Assembly: GCA_046756945.1 (NCBI GenBank)
Contig: JBHHXI010000002.1
Coordinates: 1 to 50,165, forward strand
Reading direction: 5' to 3'
DNA length: 50,165 nucleotides
Origin: JACZQZ01 sp046756945
Lineage (GTDB): Bacteria; Pseudomonadota; Alphaproteobacteria; Rhodospirillales; 2-02-FULL-58-16
In this document: positions 25,240-34,007 of the stretch, one piece after another
How the letters are laid out: each line of letters starts with the position of its first letter
Numbering within the stretch: the first letter of the stretch is position 1
The notes under the pieces: model-generated
Told to the model about the DNA's origin: nothing
The model's input: only the letters and a program-made list of their open reading frames with translations
Database searches by the model: none
Program-made: the position numbers and the translations under genes

Positions 25240-26540
25240 GCCGAGTACCCGGGGGGACACGGGGGGTGTCCCCCCGGCAACGATTTGCGGGGGACGCCCC
25301 CGCGGCCCCCGGCAACGGCCTTGCCCAGGACGTCCTCCAGGATGGCCGCCTGGGACTCCCACGAATAGCGAAGCAGGCGTTGGCGGACGATCCCCACCGG
25401 CGCCGGAGGGTCCCGCCACACCCGGTCCAGCGCCCGGCGGACATCTTCGGCGTCGCCGCACCCGTGCAGGGTTCCGCCCACATCGGCGACGATGGCGCGG
25501 GTCTCGTCGCCCGCCCCCGGCAGGCACAGGATGGGACGGTCGGCGCTGAGCAGTTCGAAGACCTTGTGGTGAAACAGCACCCGATCGCAGCGGATGAAGA
25601 TGTTCAGGCGCGCCCGGCGCAGGGCCGCGTGCAGCTCGGGCAACGGGCGGAAGCCGTGGGCGTCGACCCGGCACAGCCCGTTCAGGCGCCTGGCCAGGGT
25701 CGCCACACGCTCCCCGTCCGAGCCGAAATAGGCGAGCGTGATCCGCCGGCGCTGGTCCGCGGCAACGTCGTTCTCGATCCACGCGGCGAGGCCGGCGCCG
25801 AGGGCGTCCAGGTGTTCGGCGTCGTAGAGGCTGCCGGTCAGGGTCAACGAAAAGGTATTGTCGTCCGCGGCATCTCCGGCCGGGGCCGCCAGGTCCGCCG
25901 GCACGCCGCTGTAGACGACGGCGGGTCGGGCGGCGAACCATTGCCCCGCCTGCCCGGCATGGGCCGCGGAAAGGACCGTGAGCGCCGCCGCGTCGCCGTA
26001 GCGGCGCGCCACGGCACGGCGCAGCCCCGACGGTATGAACGCATCCCAACTGTCCTTGAGATCCATCACCCACGGGCAGCCGGCGCGCCGGGCGATGGTG
26101 CGCGCGATGGTCCACGCCCCGGTGTTGCCGAAGGTCCCCCAGGTGACATCGGGCCGGAAGAGGTCGGCGAGGAGCCGCCAGTAGGGCCGGCTGCCCGCCA
26201 CCCAGTCGCCGAAGACGCCGCCCCGCAGCACATAGAAGGCGGCGATGACCGCCTTGCGGGGCACGGCGGGGAACCGCCCCCGCCGGACCCCTTCGAGCAC
26301 GTGCGACCGGCGGGGCGGGCATCCAAGACGGTAGGGAACGGTCCAGTCGTGGCCTTCCAGTTCCCCCGAGACCCGCTCGGGATCGGGCGCCGGTCCGTCG
26401 CGGGCGAGGCTTTCGCTGAGCAGCACGACCCGATGCCCGCGGCCCGCCATCGCCCCGGCGAAGCAGCGCATGCGCATGGCGCACACGTGGGGCATGTCGG
26501 GATGGCAGTGGCCGACCATGACGATCCGCAAACCGCTCAT
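25236..26540 (-). CDS. GT4-like glycosyltransferase with repeat-derived C-terminal tail
   Basis: 434 residues. N terminus LRIVMVGHCHPDMPHVCAMR, middle VMDLKDSWDAFIPSGLRRA, C-half HHKVFELLSADRPILCLPG, as in GT4 enzymes of polysaccharide clusters. The last 24 or so residues (after GKAVAGG) are encoded by a dispersed GC-rich palindromic repeat that also occurs at the end of the flippase gene. The start overlaps the FkbM stop by 4 bp and the stop overlaps the next start. Confidence 0.8.
   Translation of the reverse strand: MSGLRIVMVGHCHPDMPHVCAMRMRCFAGAMAGRGHRVVLLSESLARDGPAPDPERVSGELEGHDWTVPYRLGCPPRRSHVLEGVRRGRFPAVPRKAVIAAFYVLRGGVFGDWVAGSRPYWRLLADLFRPDVTWGTFGNTGAWTIARTIARRAGCPWVMDLKDSWDAFIPSGLRRAVARRYGDAAALTVLSAAHAGQAGQWFAARPAVVYSGVPADLAAPAGDAADDNTFSLTLTGSLYDAEHLDALGAGLAAWIENDVAADQRRRITLAYFGSDGERVATLARRLNGLCRVDAHGFRPLPELHAALRRARLNIFIRCDRVLFHHKVFELLSADRPILCLPGAGDETRAIVADVGGTLHGCGDAEDVRRALDRVWRDPPAPVGIVRQRLLRYSWESQAAILEDVLGKAVAGGRGGVPRKSLPGGHPPCPPGYSA
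25248..25312. repeat. Dispersed palindromic repeat, copy A
   Basis: 65 bp with two hairpins: GGGGGGACAC pairing with GTGTCCCCCC around five G, and GCGGGGG pairing with CCCCCGC. A near-identical copy in the same orientation ends the flippase gene (35223-35300), and an 18-bp piece lies inverted at 2482-2499. This copy is inside a glycosyltransferase gene and 9 bp before the next start. Confidence 0.8.
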
Positions 26541-27523
26541 CTCAGCAGCCTGGCCGTCGTCCGCACATAGGGGCCGAGGCCGCGCAGGTGCCGCGCCCGC
26601 GCCCGCAGGCAGGCTCGCCGCGCATACATCCGCGACGTGCGGCGCAAGGCGGGGGCGGCGCGGATGGCGTAGCGGTCGCCGAGGAACCCGGCCACCGCCG
26701 GACGCTCGAGAATCATCGCGGCGTGGTCGAAGAAGCCGTAGCCCATGGCGATGAAGGCCGCCTTCAGGAGCCTGCGTACGGCCGCGTCGTTGCCGTCCGC
26801 GATGGAGTCCGGGTCGACGAAACAGACGGCGTCCCCGTGCACGATCTGGCCGCGGGAGTAGCCCTCGCCGCCGCGGTCGACGTGCGGGTGGATGACGTAT
26901 CCCCGGCGCCGCCAGTGGGCGAAACCGGAATAGTCCATGAGGATGAAACCGTGGCCGCGCAGGAAGCGGTCGATGTCGGCGGCAAGCGGTTGCCCGGCAC
27001 AGAGCGGGATGAACGAGACCTCGGTCTTGATCGCCACCAGGGTGCCGAGCGCGGCCGGCGCCGCCTGCAGGATCTCGAGCTCCATGCCCTCCGCGTCGAG
27101 CTTGAGGAAATCGGGCGGGCCGGCGGCGGCCTCGTCCAGGGTCCGGGTATCCACGTCGATGGTGCGCTCGACGGTGAAAAACTGGGGCTTATCGAACCGT
27201 TCGCCAATCGCGGGGTCGCGGCGCAGAAGGCTTGCCGCCGCCGGGTCCGTCGTCACATGGAGCGGCCGCCTGCCGCTGGTCCCGCTGACCGCATAGGGCA
27301 GGTGCCTGAGGGACCGCCACGGGCCGGCGGCGGCCGCTGCGTTCGCGAGTCGCTTGTATTCCTCGGGATGGGGCTCGAAGGCGACGGCGTCGACGGCGAA
27401 GGCGAGGGCCACGAGATCCAGGTCCACGCCGCCCCGCGCGCCCACGTCATAGACGGTCACCGGCACGTCCGCCATGACCGGGGCGAAGGGGCTGCGCTCA
27501 AACAGATTCGTGGCTGCCATCAT
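26537..27523 (-). CDS. FkbM-family SAM-dependent methyltransferase
   Basis: 328 residues. The SAM motif is VTVYDVGARGGVDLDL followed by VAFEPHPEEY; the family block DFLKLDAEGMELEILQAA and KTEVSFIPL follow. FkbM enzymes O-methylate sugars or polyketides, so this probably decorates the glycan built by the neighbouring transferases. It is first gene of the minus-strand operon. A second ATG three bases in (27520) is an alternative start. The extra 90 residues at the C terminus are basic and not recognised. Confidence 0.85.
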   Translation of the reverse strand: MMAATNLFERSPFAPVMADVPVTVYDVGARGGVDLDLVALAFAVDAVAFEPHPEEYKRLANAAAAAGPWRSLRHLPYAVSGTSGRRPLHVTTDPAAASLLRRDPAIGERFDKPQFFTVERTIDVDTRTLDEAAAGPPDFLKLDAEGMELEILQAAPAALGTLVAIKTEVSFIPLCAGQPLAADIDRFLRGHGFILMDYSGFAHWRRRGYVIHPHVDRGGEGYSRGQIVHGDAVCFVDPDSIADGNDAAVRRLLKAAFIAMGYGFFDHAAMILERPAVAGFLGDRYAIRAAPALRRTSRMYARRACLRARARHLRGLGPYVRTTARLLR

Positions 27524-27587
27524 GCCACCAGACGTCGCCTTGGGCCGCCGGGACGGGAGGATCGGGAGGCGGCGGTGTATAACCGCT

Positions 27588-27622
27588 ACTGGATAGAAAC
27601 GCGGAACGGCGATATTTAAGGG
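27588..27622 (+). promoter_or_regulatory. Conserved upstream element, copy 1 (before asparagine synthase)
   Basis: ACTGGAT, six variable bases, then a 22-bp block (27601-27622) with GGCGATATTTAAGGG at its end. The same arrangement with identical spacing occurs at 30392-30426 before a glycosyltransferase. It ends 50 bp before the ATG. Probably a promoter or operator shared by the plus-strand transcripts of this region. Confidence 0.55.
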
Positions 27623-27672
27623 AATTACCGCTTTGCGGACAACCGCCTTGTCAAGCTGATACAGGCCACCAG

Positions 27673-29622
27673 ATGTGCGGAATTGCCGGAATTATAGGCC
27701 TGGCGCGGGTGAATCCGCGAGCCGTCGAGGCCATGACCGAGCGCCTCGTCCACCGCGGGCCGGACAGCGACGGGCTGTGGACGGGCCTGGACGGCCGCGT
27801 CGTCCTTGGCCACCGCCGCCTCGCCGTCCTCGATCCGTCTCCCAGGGGCCGCCAGCCCATGTCCGATCCCGAGGGCCGGGCGGTCGTCAACTTCAACGGC
27901 GAGATCTACAACTACGTGGAGCTTGCGGCGCGGCTGCGCGCCGAGGGCGCCCGTTTCGAATCGGGCACGGACACCGAGGTCCTTTTGCAGGGCTACCTCC
28001 ACTGGGGCGACGACGTGCTCAAGGAACTCAACGGCATGTTCGCCTTCGCCCTGTTCGACGCCGCCAGGGGCCGGATGCTGTTCGCCCGCGACCGCTTCGC
28101 CGAGAAGCCCCTGCTCTTCGCCAGGGGCCGCGAATTCTTCGCCTTCGCGTCCGAGCACAAGGCGCTCCAGGCCCTGGCCGAGGTCTCCGGCGAAACCGAC
28201 GACGTTCGCATGATGCGCTTCCTCCACCAGCCGCGGCGCGGCCTGGACGACGAGCGGGCGACGGTGTTCTCCGACGTGCGCCAGCTCCTGGGCGGCGAGA
28301 AGCTGGTGCTGGACACCGACACGCTCGAGTTCCAGATCACCCCGTACTGGACGCCGGCCCCCGATGCGGACCTCGCCCGTCTCGGCGAAGAGGAGGCGGT
28401 GGAGCGGGTCCGCGAGCTTCTGGTCGATTCCGTGCGCCTGCGCCTGCGCAGCGACGTCGAGGTCGGCTCGTGCCTCTCCGGCGGCCTCGATTCGAGCGCG
28501 CTGGTGTGCATCGCCCGCGACCTGATCGGGGACGACCGGCCCTATCACGTGTTCTCAGGCCGCTTCCCGGGGACCGCCGCCGACGAGTGGCGGTTCGCCG
28601 AGCAGGTGGTGGACAAGACCCGCGCCGTCCCCCACGTCGTCGAGCCCCGGCCCGGCGACCTGCTCGGGCAGATCGAGACCTTCGTCTGGATGAACGAGCT
28701 GCCGGTCGGCAGCACCAGCCAGTACGCCCAGTGGTGCGTCTTCGAACGGGCCAGGGAGGAAAACGTGACCGTGCTCCTCGACGGCCAGGGCGGGGACGAG
28801 ATCCTCGGCGGCTACGAGCAGTACTTTTCCGACTACTTGGCCGCGTTGCGCCGATCCGGCCAGCACCGCCGGGCGTTCAAGGAGAGAAAGGCGATCCGGG
28901 CGCGCTACCCCCTGGCCCTGCCCGGCCTGGCGCAGACGGCGAAGCGCGCCATGCCGGGACGCGCGCGCGCCGCCGCCGCGCGCCTGCTCGGCGTGGGGAG
29001 CGACTTCGCCTTCGGCCTGACGGACGGGGAATTGGTGACCGGCGACACGCCCCCGGGGCGCACCCCCGACCCGTCGTACCATGGCCTGGCCAGGGCGCTG
29101 TGCGAGGATTCGTTCGTCGCCCATCTGCCCACCCTGCTGCGCTACGGCGACCGCAACTCCATGGCCCATTCGCGCGAGGTGCGGCTGCCCTTTTGCGACC
29201 ACCGGCTGGCCGAGCTCGTGCTGTCGCTGCCGCCCCAGTACCTTATGGGCGAGGCGCAGACGAAGCGTCTCCTGCGCCGGGCCATGGGCGGCATCGTTCC
29301 CGACGGCATCCTTTCGCGGTGGGGCAAACAGGGCTTCCTGCCGCCCCAGGACGCGTGGTTCCGCGAAGCCCTCCTCGCCCCGGTGAAGGACCTGGTCCAC
29401 GACCCGGTGTTCTCCAACCGGGGCTGGTGGAACGTGAAATGGTGGCGCAACGCGGTGCGGCGCTTCGAGAACGGGGAGTCGCACCTGGCCTGGGTCCTGT
29501 GGCGGCCCTTCATCGCCGAAGCCTGGTGGGAGCATTTCGTCAAGCCGATCCGCACCCTGCCCCGGGAACCCGTGCTCGCCCGCAGGTGGCTGCACCTGGC
29601 GCCGGTCAGGAGTGCGCGGTGA
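27673..29622 (+). CDS. asnB: Asparagine synthase (glutamine-hydrolysing)
   Basis: 649 residues. Cys2 (MCGIAGIIG) is the glutaminase nucleophile; NFNGEIYNY and GTDTEVLLQGY complete that domain. The synthetase domain has the PP-loop SCLSGGLDSSALV and LLDGQGGDEILGGYEQYFSD. Family members make asparagine or, in polysaccharide clusters, are thought to amidate carboxyl groups such as uronic acids. The position among glycosyltransferases favours a glycan role, but a housekeeping role is not excluded. The 3' end overlaps a convergent methyltransferase gene by 17 bp. Confidence 0.9.
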   Translation: MCGIAGIIGLARVNPRAVEAMTERLVHRGPDSDGLWTGLDGRVVLGHRRLAVLDPSPRGRQPMSDPEGRAVVNFNGEIYNYVELAARLRAEGARFESGTDTEVLLQGYLHWGDDVLKELNGMFAFALFDAARGRMLFARDRFAEKPLLFARGREFFAFASEHKALQALAEVSGETDDVRMMRFLHQPRRGLDDERATVFSDVRQLLGGEKLVLDTDTLEFQITPYWTPAPDADLARLGEEEAVERVRELLVDSVRLRLRSDVEVGSCLSGGLDSSALVCIARDLIGDDRPYHVFSGRFPGTAADEWRFAEQVVDKTRAVPHVVEPRPGDLLGQIETFVWMNELPVGSTSQYAQWCVFERAREENVTVLLDGQGGDEILGGYEQYFSDYLAALRRSGQHRRAFKERKAIRARYPLALPGLAQTAKRAMPGRARAAAARLLGVGSDFAFGLTDGELVTGDTPPGRTPDPSYHGLARALCEDSFVAHLPTLLRYGDRNSMAHSREVRLPFCDHRLAELVLSLPPQYLMGEAQTKRLLRRAMGGIVPDGILSRWGKQGFLPPQDAWFREALLAPVKDLVHDPVFSNRGWWNVKWWRNAVRRFENGESHLAWVLWRPFIAEAWWEHFVKPIRTLPREPVLARRWLHLAPVRSAR

Positions 29623-30283
29623 TTTGCACCAGCATCCCCTGCTCGACGAAAAAGTTGGTCGGCGAGAAATCGACGAAATAGCGGACCGGCCCGCCGCACC
29701 GCCGGGCGGCCTCGACCAGCAGGGCCTCGGCGCGTCGGGAATCCCCGTCGGCAACGGTCATGTCCTTGTCCGAGTTGTCGAGGTAGATCCATCCCCCCGG
29801 ACGCAGCTTGGGCAACACGCCGGCCACGCACCCGGCGCGGTCGGTGCCGTCGACGAGGGCGAAGTCGAAATGGGCGTCCGGGTAACCGGTGAGGGCGGCG
29901 TAGGTTTCCGCATCCCGCATCTCGAGCCGCACATTGGCAAGACCGCGCCGGGCAAGCAGCGCCTGGACCTCGGCGAACCAACGGGGGTCGTCTTCGATAC
30001 TGAGCAAAAAGCCGCAGCGCCGGGCCAGCCACGGCGTCGACATGCCGGCGCCGAACTCGACGACGCGGCTTTCCCCGTCGAGCAGCGAAGCGATCACCTT
30101 CCGCGCCCGAAACGAGATGGTGGGGACCGCGGCCCGGTAGCCGAATGCCGTTCTCAGGACCGCCGTGGCCAGGGCCGCCGGCGCATGGACCATGCCGCCC
30201 GCGTCCACGAGATTGCCCTTTTCGTCATGGAACCGGGTCTTGCGCAGCGGGCTGCCGCGGAGAATCCTCGTCACCCCGCCCAT
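29606..30283 (-). CDS. Class I SAM-dependent methyltransferase
   Basis: 225 residues. Motif I is RVVEFGAGMSTPWLARR, the acidic end of the next strand is LLSIEDDPRW, and HFDFALVDGTDR is the motif II/III region; YLDNSDKD follows. The target is unknown; its place suggests a glycan or small-molecule acceptor. It runs opposite to both neighbours and overlaps the asparagine synthase gene at the 3' end. Confidence 0.75.
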   Translation of the reverse strand: MGGVTRILRGSPLRKTRFHDEKGNLVDAGGMVHAPAALATAVLRTAFGYRAAVPTISFRARKVIASLLDGESRVVEFGAGMSTPWLARRCGFLLSIEDDPRWFAEVQALLARRGLANVRLEMRDAETYAALTGYPDAHFDFALVDGTDRAGCVAGVLPKLRPGGWIYLDNSDKDMTVADGDSRRAEALLVEAARRCGGPVRYFVDFSPTNFFVEQGMLVQITAHS

Positions 30284-30391
30284 GGCCTGATACCACCATT
30301 CCTTAGACCCGACGGCCGTCCGATGGCGGTCATTTAGTACCCCCTATCATCATGGGATGAAAGGCCGGGCGCCGGGCGCCCGGCACCGGCC

Positions 30392-30426
30392 ACTGGATGC
30401 GAAGGCGGAACGGCGATATTTAAGGG
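30392..30426 (+). promoter_or_regulatory. Conserved upstream element, copy 2 (before glycosyltransferase)
   Basis: Same ACTGGAT-N6-22 bp block as at 27588-27622, with the 22-bp core at 30405-30426 perfectly conserved. It ends 24 bp before the ATG at 30451. Confidence 0.55.
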
Positions 30427-30450
30427 GACCGCAGATATCACCGGTCCCGC

Positions 30451-31599
30451 ATGCCCCTCCGCCTGCTCTACCTCGTCGACCATCCGATCCAGTACCAGGC
30501 GCCCCTTCTGCGCCTGATCGCCGGGCTTGGCGACATCGACCTGACGGTCGTCCACAGGGACGCGGGCGGCGCCGGCGGCCGCTTCGATGCGGGCTTCGGC
30601 CGGGCGGTGACGTGGGACGTTCCGCTGACCGACGGGTATGCCCACGAGATCGTGCCCGACGACACGCGGCTGGCCCGGTTCATCGGAGACTGCGACGTCG
30701 TCTGGCTGCACGGCTGGCGGGGCGCGCGGGCGTGGCGGGCGATGGACACCGCCCGGCGCCGGGGCGTCCCCGTCCTCATGCGCGGCGAGAACACGCTGGC
30801 CGCCATGCCCGACGGACGGGCCCTGCGCGGGGTCCTCAAGCGCCGGTACCTGAAGTGGATCTTCGAGCGCTGCCGGGCGTTCCTTTACGTCGGCGGCGCC
30901 AACCGGGACTACTACCGCGCCCACGGGGTCGGGCCCGGGCGGCTGTTCCCCATGCCCTATGCCGTCGACAACGACTTCTTCCGTTCCCGGGCGGCGGCGG
31001 CGGCCGGCGAGCGCGCCCAGTTCCGTTCCGCCCTCGGGCTCGATGGCGAGCGTCCCGTCATCCTGTTCGCCGGCAAGCTGCTGGCGCGCAAGAACCCCCT
31101 GGTGCTGGTCGACGCCTTCCGGGCGCTCGACCACGCCCAGCTCGGCCGTCCCTACCTGCTGTTCGTCGGCGACGGCGCGCTGCGCCCGGCACTGGAGAAG
31201 GCGGCCGCCGGCGACGACCGCGTGCGCGTCCTCGGCTTCCGCAACCAGACCGAAATGCCGGCGTTTTACGACCTGGCCGACGTCTTCGTTCTGGCGTCGC
31301 ACCGCGAGCCCTGGGGCCTGGCCGTGAACGAGGCGATGAACGGCCGGTGCGCCGTCGTCGTCTCCACCGAGTGCGGATGCGCCGAAGACCTGGTCGACGA
31401 CACCTGCGGCGCCGTGGTGCCGCCGGGAGACGCCGGCGCCCTCGGCCGGGCCCTGGCGCGAATCCTGTCCGACAGGGGCCGCTGCCGGGTGATGGGAGAG
31501 GCCGCCGCCGGACGGATCAGGGGCTGGAACTTCGACGCCGACGTGGACGGCCTGCGCCGGGCCCTGTCGGCGGTGTGCCAAGGGCCTCGGCAAGCATGA
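30451..31599 (+). CDS. GT4-family glycosyltransferase
   Basis: 382 residues. N terminus LRLLYLVDHPIQYQAPLLR is typical for GT4 enzymes of polysaccharide clusters; the linker block is VILFAGKLLARKNPLVLVDAF and the donor site is LASHREPWGLAVNEAMNGR with the two Glu of EX7E. No RBS is obvious directly before the ATG; AAGGGG lies 21 bp upstream inside the conserved element. The 3' end overlaps the convergent gene by 83 bp. Confidence 0.86.
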   Translation: MPLRLLYLVDHPIQYQAPLLRLIAGLGDIDLTVVHRDAGGAGGRFDAGFGRAVTWDVPLTDGYAHEIVPDDTRLARFIGDCDVVWLHGWRGARAWRAMDTARRRGVPVLMRGENTLAAMPDGRALRGVLKRRYLKWIFERCRAFLYVGGANRDYYRAHGVGPGRLFPMPYAVDNDFFRSRAAAAAGERAQFRSALGLDGERPVILFAGKLLARKNPLVLVDAFRALDHAQLGRPYLLFVGDGALRPALEKAAAGDDRVRVLGFRNQTEMPAFYDLADVFVLASHREPWGLAVNEAMNGRCAVVVSTECGCAEDLVDDTCGAVVPPGDAGALGRALARILSDRGRCRVMGEAAAGRIRGWNFDADVDGLRRALSAVCQGPRQA

Positions 31600-32638
31600 A
31601 CCGCATGCGGCCGGTTTCGCTGTAGTCGCTGTCGAGACAGCGCCGGCGTCCGGCCTCGGCGATCGCGGCGCGTTCCGTTTCATGGGCCAGGTAATGGCGG
31701 ACCTTGGCGAGAAGCTCGTCCGGGGTGGCGAAGAACACGGCTTCGCGGTCCTCGGCGAACAGGCGCACATGCTCTTCGGACCGTTCGGCGAGAAGGAACC
31801 CGGCGCAGGCCGGGATTTCGACGCTGCGGTCCGTATGCCGGTCCCGGTTGAGCTTGCGCAGGAAGCCCAGGTTGATGCGCGTGGCGCAGATCGCCCTGGT
31901 GTAGCGCAGATCGGTCTCCGTGTTGACGACGGCGCGGCCCTCGATCCTCAGGTTGGGATGGCCCTCGGCGAGACTTTCCCAGCCGTTCCCCCACACCCGC
32001 ACGCGGACGCCGTTCCGCGCCAGGAACAGCAGGGACCGCGCCCGGTCCGCCTCGTAGGTGCCGATGAACCCGACGCCGCCGCCCAGTTCTTCCCGGTCCC
32101 GTTCGCCGACCTCGACCGGGTGGTGCTGGTGGGCGTCGAAGGCCTTGTCGACGACGACGACCCGGCGCGCGCCCAGGGCCGGCAGTTCGTGGGCATCGCG
32201 GTTCGGCGCCTTGGTGGTGAACACGCAGTCGTAGAACCCGAGGCCCTTGACGTAGGCGCGGGTCCGGTTGTGGTCGAGGAACATGTCGTCGTCGGAATAG
32301 GAGACGACCGGCACGCGCGGGTGGGTGGCCTTCACGTGCCGTAACGTGGACGGGCGGATCATCGTGCCCTTTTCGATCCACACCAGGTCCGGTGGGCGGG
32401 ATTTCAGGGCATCGCGCAATGTCCCGTTCGCCCGCTCGGTGTCCAGGTGGTAGCCCAGCCTGTGGGCCACCCGGTAGGCCAGGGAAAATTCGGGGTATCC
32501 CCGGTCTTCACCACCGATGCGGGTATGGGGGACGGTCCTCACCTCGGCCCCCAGGTCGGTGAGGGCGCGGGCCCGCGCGCGCCCCTTGGCGTACACGTTC
32601 ATATCCGCAATGCACAGGACCTTGAGCTGCTGATGCAT
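31517..32638 (-). CDS. Glycosyltransferase, CgeB/GT1-like
   Basis: 373 residues. Blocks: LKVLCIADMNVYAKGRARAR, VVSYSDDDMFLDHNRTRAYV, GGGVGFIGTYEADRARSLLF, then NLGFLRKLNRDRHTDRSVEI and CAGFLLAERSEEHVRLF, as in the glycosyltransferase group that includes CgeB. The frame stays open far upstream, but that part overlaps the divergent glycosyltransferase gene; ATG 32638 gives the conserved start, with ATG 32665 as the alternative. The C-terminal 25 residues are Pro/Arg-rich and lie in the 83-bp overlap with the neighbouring gene. Confidence 0.78.
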   Translation of the reverse strand: MHQQLKVLCIADMNVYAKGRARARALTDLGAEVRTVPHTRIGGEDRGYPEFSLAYRVAHRLGYHLDTERANGTLRDALKSRPPDLVWIEKGTMIRPSTLRHVKATHPRVPVVSYSDDDMFLDHNRTRAYVKGLGFYDCVFTTKAPNRDAHELPALGARRVVVVDKAFDAHQHHPVEVGERDREELGGGVGFIGTYEADRARSLLFLARNGVRVRVWGNGWESLAEGHPNLRIEGRAVVNTETDLRYTRAICATRINLGFLRKLNRDRHTDRSVEIPACAGFLLAERSEEHVRLFAEDREAVFFATPDELLAKVRHYLAHETERAAIAEAGRRRCLDSDYSETGRMRFMLAEALGTPPTGPGAGRPRRRRSSSP

Positions 32639-32809
32639 GGATGCCCGATCGGCCGGCGTCATGGCCCGGCGCGCTGTGGCATGGTCAAAAACTGGATCGA
32701 CGGACCCTGGGCGCGACCCATGATTCCCATTTCCCCCCGACGCATCCATCGCCCGGACACGGGGGAAAACGGCGTGGACAACCCCCGGTCCGTCGAATAC
32801 ACCTCTCGG

Positions 32810-33952
32810 ATGCGCCTGATCGTCAACGCAATTTCCGCCCACACCGGAGGCATCGTCACCTACACGACCAACGTTATCCATTACTTTTCCAAATTTGGCG
32901 AGCAGGGAACCATTTTCCTGCCCGAGTGGTTCTCGGCCCGGCCGGGCCGCGGCGAGGACTCGACGATCAAGCTGCGCAGCATGCGCGCCACCCATTACGG
33001 CGCGCTGCGCAGGTTTCTGTGGGAGCAGCTGATCTGGCGCCGCCTCGTCAAACAGAGCGGCGCCGAGATTCTGTTCTCGTCGGCCAACTATGGGTTGCTG
33101 CGCCCGCCCATCCACCAGGTCCTGCTGGTGCAGGGCGAGACCAGCTTCGATCCGTTGTACCAGCGCCACATTCTGCCCCGGCTCAGCCTTGCCGAGAGGC
33201 GGGCGTTCGCGCTCAGACGGCGGCTCGTCCTGTTGTCGGCGCGGAATTCCGATCTGGTGATTTTTCCGTCGCGCACGTCTCTCGAGTCCGTTTCCCGGTA
33301 TGACCCGTCGATCGCCGCCAAGTCGACGGTCAACTACCTGGGCGCCGATGACGATTTCTTCCCTGTCGTCCCGACGCGGCCGTGGCGCGGGGACGGGACC
33401 CTCAAGATCATTTACCTTTCCATTTACTATCCCCACAAGGACCCCCATACCCTGGCCAGGGCGACGGAACTCCTGAACCAAAAAGGGGTCGCGGCCCAGG
33501 CGCGGATCACCATGGAGCCCGAAGACTTCGCCATCTGGTCGACCGGGCACGAGGACATGGCCATCCTGCGCGAGGACCAACGGACCGGATACCTGACCCT
33601 GGGACGCCTTGCCCACACCGAGGTGGGGACGGCGTTGGCGGATCACGACGTTCTGGTGTTCCCGTCGCTGACGGAAACCTTCGGTTTTCCCCTGGTCGAA
33701 GCCATGGCCGTCGGCGTCCCGGTCGTCGCCGCGGACACCCCCATCCACCGGGAGATCTGCGGTGACGCGGCGCTATACTTCGAACCCGGAAATCCCGAAG
33801 ACGTGTGCGCGCGGCTCCTGGAACTGGACGCCGGCGCCGACCTCAGGGCCCGGTGCAGGGAACGCGGCAAGGCACGGGTCAAGGAGCGCTTCACCTGGGA
33901 ACGCCACATGCGCGCGCTCATCGACTGCTTCAAGACGGTGACGGAGAGTTGA
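32810..33952 (+). CDS. GT4-family glycosyltransferase
   Basis: 380 residues from the ATG giving RLIVNAISAHTGGIVTYTTN, the usual N terminus of this group. The linker is LKIIYLSIYYPHKDPHTLA and the donor site is FPSLTETFGFPLVEAMAVG, followed by FEPGNPEDVCARL. Starts further upstream are possible, for example GTG 32774 with GGGGGAAAA before it. It is divergent from the CgeB-like gene and followed after 55 bp by the flippase gene. Confidence 0.85.
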   Translation: MRLIVNAISAHTGGIVTYTTNVIHYFSKFGEQGTIFLPEWFSARPGRGEDSTIKLRSMRATHYGALRRFLWEQLIWRRLVKQSGAEILFSSANYGLLRPPIHQVLLVQGETSFDPLYQRHILPRLSLAERRAFALRRRLVLLSARNSDLVIFPSRTSLESVSRYDPSIAAKSTVNYLGADDDFFPVVPTRPWRGDGTLKIIYLSIYYPHKDPHTLARATELLNQKGVAAQARITMEPEDFAIWSTGHEDMAILREDQRTGYLTLGRLAHTEVGTALADHDVLVFPSLTETFGFPLVEAMAVGVPVVAADTPIHREICGDAALYFEPGNPEDVCARLLELDAGADLRARCRERGKARVKERFTWERHMRALIDCFKTVTES

Positions 33953-34007
33953 TCGGAATACACGGCGTGATTGTAGCGGGAAATGTCGCGAAAGGCGGTG
34001 GACGGCA

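Noticed and set aside
25240..26484. Single 807-residue fusion ending in the glycosyltransferase at 24061-25239
   Set aside because: The upstream part is the wrong frame of the glycosyltransferase gene at 25236-26540; the ATGA overlap shows two genes.
9309..30296. GTGGTATCA shared upstream of the amidohydrolase and the methyltransferase at 30283
   Set aside because: Nine bases with differing flanks and spacing; too short to separate from chance, and it may only be a -10 element.
32639..33748. N-terminal extension of the CgeB-like glycosyltransferase to 743 residues
   Set aside because: The extra part is antisense to the GT4 gene at 32810-33952 and looks non-coding; the conserved start is at 32638.
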